This document shows, in pieces, positions 58,397 through 64,000 of a DNA stretch of 64,000 bases. Below the pieces are notes generated by a model, which was not told where the DNA came from, did no database searches, and was given only the letters and a program-made list of their open reading frames with translations. This DNA comes from Acanthochromis polyacanthus (taxonomy: Eukaryota; Chordata; Actinopteri; Pomacentridae). Every line of letters begins with the position of its first letter. The first letter of the stretch is position 1. Location: NCBI RefSeq assembly GCF_021347895.1, contig NC_067129.1:34757690-34821689 (forward strand), in the 5' to 3' direction. The translations under genes and the position numbers were made by a program.

Positions 58397-60473
58397 CTAG
58401 GGATGGGGTTCGATAGCGTTTTGTCAAAAATCCAGCACTGAGTCGAATCTTATCTCCAGAAACTAAAGGCTAAAATAACAACTCTGAGATGTTTAATCAG
58501 CTTTTGTTGGCTGAGAAAGCAGAAACACTTCAGGTTTTATCGACAGCCTAATTAATGGAAATGAGATGAGCTGCATAACATATGAAATGTTAATTAAATG
58601 TATCTGACACATAGAATTAACGGGCTACTGTACTTCACCAGCTACTCACTGGAAGTATTCAAGGTATTTTAACGAGGCGCTTGTTAATCAACTCATCACT
58701 TCTGCAGAGAAACTGCGAAGTATGAAAACACAATCCACAGCGTCTGAACAGTTGTGTTGCAGAGTGATGCGCTAACAAACAATGGGACTCGTGCAAAAAC
58801 CTCAGATTTATTCTTAAGTGGCACAGACTTTCTTGTGAACATACGTAATTCACAAGTGGTCTGACACATATTGTTGGGATTTTTTTCCACAGAGGAAAAG
58901 ACACATATTTGACCTGGATTTGAATGAACATGAATTTTAAACATGATGTCAAAATTAGCTGAGGAAAAACATTAATTTATACAGTGTAATCATAGTAAAT
59001 GCCAATTTATTTAGATTTTTTTGGAGGGTTTTATTGGTATATTTCAGCACAACTGTGTACATTTCAGTAGTTGTGGGGAAATTCTCTCATAACAACTGCC
59101 TCGGGTGCTTTTTGCAGATTTTTTGTCACCTTTTGTTACAACACCTGACAGTGTAACATCACCTTTGCAGGATACAGTCCCTCTCAGACATGCACTCCTT
59201 TACATGAATGTGACGGCATCTAAACATGTCAGCTTCCTGCTCACTTTTCTGTAAAAGTCAAGACAGCAATCTTACTAGATCGTTTTCAACGCGCCGACGG
59301 TCTAAACTGCATTCAGTTGCATTCACAGAAGTTTTTCAATTTTCGTAGCAGCATTATTGCAAACATTAATATTAACATCATAGAGCTCTTGTTGAGTTGT
59401 AACCCGTTTACCAATATTGATTTCTATCCATCCACAGTTAGTTGGATGGTTTTGTGCATTAGCTGCTGCTGCCTGAACTCTGATTTACTGCAATATCTCA
59501 TGCAAAAACTGTGTTTCCATGGCTGTCTGACGAATTTGAAGAGAATTTTTGAAATGTTGCCAAAATTAATACAACCAGAAGTTGAAACAGAACCAACTGT
59601 ATGCAAAAACAGCTCAAATAACATGAAGGCAAAAATGAGAAAAATGGAGAGAAGTCTTCAGAGATTGTTAATTTTGGGAAAGTTGTAAATTATTCTTTCA
59701 CGTGAGCCGTTATTGGCCAGAATTCATGATGTCCAGAGACAAAGAAAGAAGCAGAAGCAGTTGATCAGTCATATGAGTTAAATGATAATTTCCGTCTCCC
59801 ATTTTGCATCAACTATTCTTTTAAAAATAAGACAAAAGCTACCTCAAGCGAGTGCAAAGACTTTCTTGTGAAATTGGAACAATTTTTTAGAATTTTTCAG
59901 TTTATGTATATTTTCTGTTATAACACTTTAAAATACACTTAAAGATACAGTATGGAAACACAGCTAATGCATCTGAATAAAGCTGTGAGGAATACTAATA
60001 TATTATTAATGTGTAGAAGCCACCAGTGTTACATGTCTGAGAAGGGCTTGGACATTTCTGTAAATGTCATATGACCTTGAATTTCAGGTAAGGTAGCTCA
60101 GCTTTAGAGAGACGTTTTTAGCATCTGGTATCGTATTAAATGTAGTCTTTATTTCTATTACAGTTGTTTGTTTACTATTAATATTTCCAATAGTTTCAGG
60201 GCCTCTAATTCCACTACTCTCATCTTTTCAGGTCTGATTTTTTTGTCTTTGGTAATGTTTTTCTGGCCATCTATTAACGATATATATTTTAGCCGCTAAC
60301 AAATAAACTCTTATTAGCTGCAGCTGAGATAAGCTGCAGCAGGTGAGGTCTGTCATTTTCAGCAGATATAAGAAGCTGCTGCCTGGGTGTTTTCCACTAA
60401 TGAGAAAGAATAAGGAGAAATCAGATAGACTGGTTTACCGGGCCTGGTAGTCGCTATCGCCGCCCATCCCTAG
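58397..60473. mobile_element. Possible DNA element defined by matching inverted ends
   Basis: The left end ACTAGGGATGGGGTTCGATA and the reverse complement of the right end (ACTAGGGATGGGCGGCGATA) agree at nearly all positions, and both continue GCG. The 2-kb interior has no transposase and there is no clear target duplication, so two independent solo fragments are equally possible. Confidence 0.35.
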
Positions 60474-60685
60474 TCCTCCCTGCCTCGTGGTCTGCTGCCT
60501 CACTACCTCTGCTCCCTTTGATGGCTACATTTGTGTGTCATGGATGGAGAACGGAAACGTGCGTCTGCAGTGCTGCCTGTCTCTGGATCAGTCTTTGCTT
60601 ACATGATTGTGACAGCCACTGTTTGGTTCCACGTCTCGGAAGACCTCTCAAGCCGGCTATTTATCCTCCTCCCCGCTCTTGGGGT

Positions 60686-61225
60686 TTATCGGTATGGCGG
60701 TTCGGGCTGTTGAGGGTTCGGCCTGTAAAGCTGCTGCACTCGCACCGGCCGCCCGTTAGCCGGCCAGCCGCCTGATAGCTGTCCGATGACCCTGAGGCCG
60801 ACCGGCTGGCCGTGTCCCGGCAGCGGGGTGCTGGGGCTCAGGATGTGGGTCTGTCCCAGGTGGGGCTCCGGAGTGGGGGTACTACTCTGATGACCTGGAG
60901 CCGAGGCAGGGGGGGACACAGGGTAATGAGGGAGGAGGATGGCCGGCGTGAGGCCGTAGCGGACCTGGAACACTCTGAGAGGTCCCTGCGCCATAAATCC
61001 GTTGGGCCGCTGAGGCTCCTGTGGCAGCTCTGAGTCCTTCTTCACCTCCAGGACTTTGCTGTCCTCCGACCTCTTGGTTTTGCCCGGCTGCTTCTTTGCT
61101 TGAGCGAGCTCTTGCATTTTCTCCGCTTGAGCCCTGCGGATGTGATACGTCTTCCTGGAGCTTTGGAAGGAGTCCAAGAACTCATCCAGGCTTACGTTTC
61201 CCTCCATGAACTTCTCCAGCAGCTC
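60686..61225 (-). CDS. vps37d: vps37d: ESCRT-I subunit VPS37D, last coding exon
   Basis: From the acceptor CTTCACAG|GAG (exon starts at 61225) the minus strand reads ELLEKFMEGNVSLDEFLDSF, QSSRKTYHIRRAQAEKMQEL, then a Pro-rich tail, ending NPQQPEPPYR and TAA at 60688-60686; 179 residues. The first 40 residues are the end of the Mod(r)/VPS37 domain, which packs in the ESCRT-I stalk. Human VPS37D has LAHLRRTQAEKLQELLRR here and ends SQPEPPHR, which favours VPS37D over B or C. The protein helps sort ubiquitinated cargo into multivesicular bodies. Upstream exons are not found up to 64,000. The G+C content is much higher than the surroundings. Confidence 0.85.
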   Translation of the reverse strand, partial: ELLEKFMEGNVSLDEFLDSFQSSRKTYHIRRAQAEKMQELAQAKKQPGKTKRSEDSKVLEVKKDSELPQEPQRPNGFMAQGPLRVFQVRYGLTPAILLPHYPVSPPASAPGHQSSTPTPEPHLGQTHILSPSTPLPGHGQPVGLRVIGQLSGGWPANGRPVRVQQLYRPNPQQPEPPYR

Positions 61226-63034
61226 CTGTGAAGCAGGGCAGACAAATAAACCAGCATCAGCAGGCAGGATAACACACAAAGGGGGGTCCGACTGCAGGGA
61301 ACTGTTCAAACAAACTCCTGTAAGTATAAAGAGGATTTGATCAGCTCGGGGATGTTTACCCGTGAACTCTTGCATAGTTTGTGGGCCACAATATTTCACT
61401 GTAAGTACATTTTACACAGCTAACAATGGCCCATGTGCTGCAACTGTTACATCTGGCAGAGTTTGAAAGCCTTGAGCTCTATCTTTGTATGTGTTCCCAG
61501 GATGGGAGAAGCTGTGTGTGAGCCTCGAACGAAGGGCAGAAGTTATGTTAGTGAAGTAACGGCTGCATTAACCACAGTGACTCTGTCACTAATCCAGTTT
61601 GACACAGGCCTATAACGAAAAGGCACAGATTTATTTTACAAGTTTGTGGCCAAAACACACAGAGCCTCTTCAGCCTTTCACCAAATTAAGTTGTTATATA
61701 ACCACAGACATGCAATGTAATACATTCTCACAGTAATAGTGGTCACAGAAGGCCGAAGAGCCAGGTGGGGCTTTAAAGCCTACAACTGAGCATATATATT
61801 TATTGCCATTTATATCACATTTTTGTCACTGCTTTCCAGCTGTACATAGCAGCTATAAAGCAGCAGAGAATTAATTTGACTCAAATCCTCTCCTGGGAAT
61901 TCCACATTTAAAGTGCCTTCGCCTCTGCAGCCAACAGTGCTGACAGTGTTTGTTGTGCTGACCAAAGTCGTCTGTTTTTTTACTGTATAATGTTTCCCAA
62001 AAGCCCCTGAAAGACACAAAAAAAGACACTACTGTCTACAGCAAGCAAGAGAAAACACATTTTCAAGGGAACTGAACAAAATGTCTTTTAACACATGCAG
62101 ATATAAGGCGTCAAGTGGCTTTGATGCAGCATCATTACATATCATTAATGATACTGTGGATTTTCTGCTACTGATTGTTTTTTCATTTAAATGATGTTTC
62201 CAAACCGAGGTAAGAGATCAGGGAAGCATTATTATCAGCTATACCTCTGTCAGTGGAAGCTGATTTCATGGTGATGTATACAAACAACCGGGCTTCCAAC
62301 AAGAGAAGAAAAGCAACTTCATAGAGGGAAAGTAACGCTGCAGCATCGGTGTGGCAGGATGAAAGTAAAGATCAGTCGGCTGTGTGTCTTTGTATTTCTA
62401 GTAATTTCACACGAAGTTATGGTAAAACTAGAACTGACATCGAGCTCCAGAAGTTTCAACCCGTCAGCTTCTGCCACTGCACATCGGACTATTTTTAAAA
62501 CCTGCACATACTATACATGCGCACTATAAAGAAATATTATACGCTGCTCTGTCACTGCTCTCGTCCGACTGTGCTGTCAGTTCAGATATCAAAACAAAAA
62601 CCTGTATGCGGCTTAATGATCTCCAGCAAAAACCTTTCCATGTCAACCGTGTTTCTCTTACGTCAACGGAAAAAGATGAAATGATTGTGAAAAAGATGCA
62701 TTCTGTTGGCATAAATTGTTAAAAAAAATGTTTGTGTAGTAACCAAGTAAAAATGTTAAAGGAAGAGAAAATTGAGCAATAGATATTTTCAGTAAAAATA
62801 ATCATTTTATCATTAAAATGTCAGAATATTATGGAAAAATGTGAAAAGGTGACACTGAAATGCCCTGTGTTGTCTGACCAAAAGTCCCAAGAATTCAGAA
62901 TTTCCATTTAATGTTACATTCAACAAGTAAAATCAGCACACATTCACATTTTACATGCATAACGCTGCATATTTTAGTAATTTTTTTTACCTAAAATAAG
63001 ATCAACTGATTATCAAAAATAATCATCATAGTTA
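61226..63034 (-). other. vps37d intron (partial), no features seen
   Basis: No earlier VPS37 exon or recognisable repeat found on the minus strand; the intron probably continues past the window. Confidence 0.5.
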
Positions 63035-63385
63035 TTATCCATCCATCCATTCTCTATACACCGCTTTATCCTCACGAGGGTCGCAGGGGGTGCTGGAGCC
63101 TATCCCAGCTGACTTGGGCGAAGGCTGTGGACAGGTCACCAGTCTGTTGCAGAGTTACATACAGACGAACAATCACTCTCACATTCACAATTTAGAGTGA
63201 TCAATTAACCTCAGCATATTTTTGGACTGTGGGAGGAAGTCGGAGTACCCGGAGAAAATCCACGCATGCACAGGGAGAACATGCAAACTCCATGCAGAAA
63301 GATCCCAGGACCAGGCCGGGATTTGAACCGGGGATCTTCATGCTGTCAAGGTGAAAGTGCTAACCACTACACCACTGTGCAGCCC
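63035..63385 (-). repeat. tRNA-headed SINE copy (minus orientation), nearly full length
   Basis: It has a (TCCA)n tail, the TTCTCTATACACCGCTTTAT junction that is uninterrupted here, the body, and the tRNA-like head (GGGCTGCACAGTG as reverse complement). Target duplication ATCATAGTTA lies at 63025-63034 and 63386-63395. Confidence 0.9.
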
Positions 63386-63419
63386 ATCATAGTTAATCTT
63401 CTTTTATTTCAGTAATGTA

Positions 63420-63910
63420 CTTGGTGTCTCTAAAGTCTGGACACATAGGAGATCTCATTAACTAGAATTTTTTTTGCCTCCACAGATTAAATATGGCTTT
63501 GTCGAAAGAAGAAAGAGTTAAACTGGTACTTCTCAGTGGATGGACATATGGAAAGACAGCAGATGAATGTAATGCAAAGGAGGATTCCACTTAATTTTTC
63601 CACGGTGGTGAAGGTGGTTAAAAAGTTGAAAGAAACAGGCAATGCCATGGACAAACCTCATTCTGAACGACCAAATGCATCAGCCGAAACTAAAGAATTG
63701 GTCATGGCTAAAATTCATGCTCCCCCCCCCCCAAAAAAAAAAAAAAATCACTGCCCTAACCCTAACTCTATGTTTTGATATGTCCATCCTTCACGTTCAC
63801 TGAGAAGCACCAGTTCAACTCTTTCTTCCGTCGAAAAAGCCATATTTTATCTGTGGAGACAAAAAAACAGTTAATGAGATTTCCTTTATCCAGACTTTAG
63901 AGACACCCTG
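63420..63910. mobile_element. Mariner-type foldback element carrying two head-to-head transposase 5' ends
   Basis: Flanked by TA (63418-63419 and 63911-63912). The ends CTTGGTGTCTCTAAAGTCTG and CAGGGTGTCTCTAAAGTCTG (reverse complement) begin inverted arms of about 135 bp. Each arm includes the transposase start: the left ATG at 63493 reads MALSKEERVKLVLLSG, and the right minus-strand ATG at 63843 reads MAFSTEERVELVLLSE. The left arm continues, after a frameshift, through a helix-turn-helix-like segment FSTVVKVVKKLKETGNAMDK. No catalytic domain remains. Confidence 0.8.
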
Positions 63911-64000
63911 TAGTGTAATCTTGGCTTCAACTAACAGTTTTTGATTAATCTGAAGAATACATGTGGGATTATTCAAAGGACAGAACTTTTCCTATATCCT

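Noticed and set aside
59317..59688. 123-codon open frame within the possible element at 58,397
   Set aside because: Low-complexity composition and no transposase-like residues.
63750..63766. CCCTAACCCTAAC, like vertebrate telomere repeats
   Set aside because: Only about two units inside a transposon remnant; too short to mean an internal telomere block.
1..64000. CRISPR arrays, bacterial operons, integrated viral genes, tRNA or rRNA genes
   Set aside because: None seen. The tRNA-like boxes belong to SINE heads and do not form complete tRNA genes.

Overview
The window looks like teleost fish nuclear DNA, probably percomorph-like. It is AT-rich, with small exons separated by long introns, GT-AG splice sites, and many fish-type repeats: tRNA-headed SINEs, an RTE-clade LINE, Tc1/mariner, hAT-like and TTAA-targeting DNA elements. 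Only a few percent is coding. I see no bacterial, viral or CRISPR content and no RNA genes.

Layout. (1) 1-1,900: the start of an unidentified minus-strand gene; its first coding exon (37 bp) ends in a good splice donor, and the rest should lie left of the window. (2) 1,900-6,900: repeats, including a SINE hit by two other transposons and a second SINE carrying a 24-bp palindromic insertion. (3) 7,055-30,981, plus strand: foxred1, a mitochondrial FAD-dependent oxidoreductase needed for complex I assembly. Eleven coding exons can be read, with SINE, RTE, Tc1 and MITE insertions in the introns. Exon 3 carries two apparent 1-bp insertions, and exons 2 and 5 need an indel or alternative splice sites. 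(4) 31,000-39,900: intergenic, with a 29-bp minisatellite. (5) 40,020-43,083, plus strand: kcnj1, a ROMK-type inward-rectifier K+ channel, with one large coding exon and a probable short upstream coding exon. (6) 43,100-60,680: gene-poor, with one MITE, one SINE and a LINE remnant next to a 26-bp minisatellite. (7) 60,686-61,225, minus strand: the last coding exon of vps37d, an ESCRT-I subunit, whose upstream exons lie beyond the right edge. (8) 63,035-63,910: a SINE followed by a mariner-type foldback element.

The genes are unrelated in function (respiratory-chain assembly, K+ transport, endosomal sorting) and look like ordinary chromosomal neighbours. I found no new gene system. The most informative signals are in the transposons: target-site duplications (TSDs) that can be checked against uninterrupted repeat copies in the same window, a 24-bp palindrome that may be a transposon reduced to its two tips, a foldback element built from two head-to-head transposase 5' ends, and a local cluster of indels that points to either assembly error or decay of foxred1.
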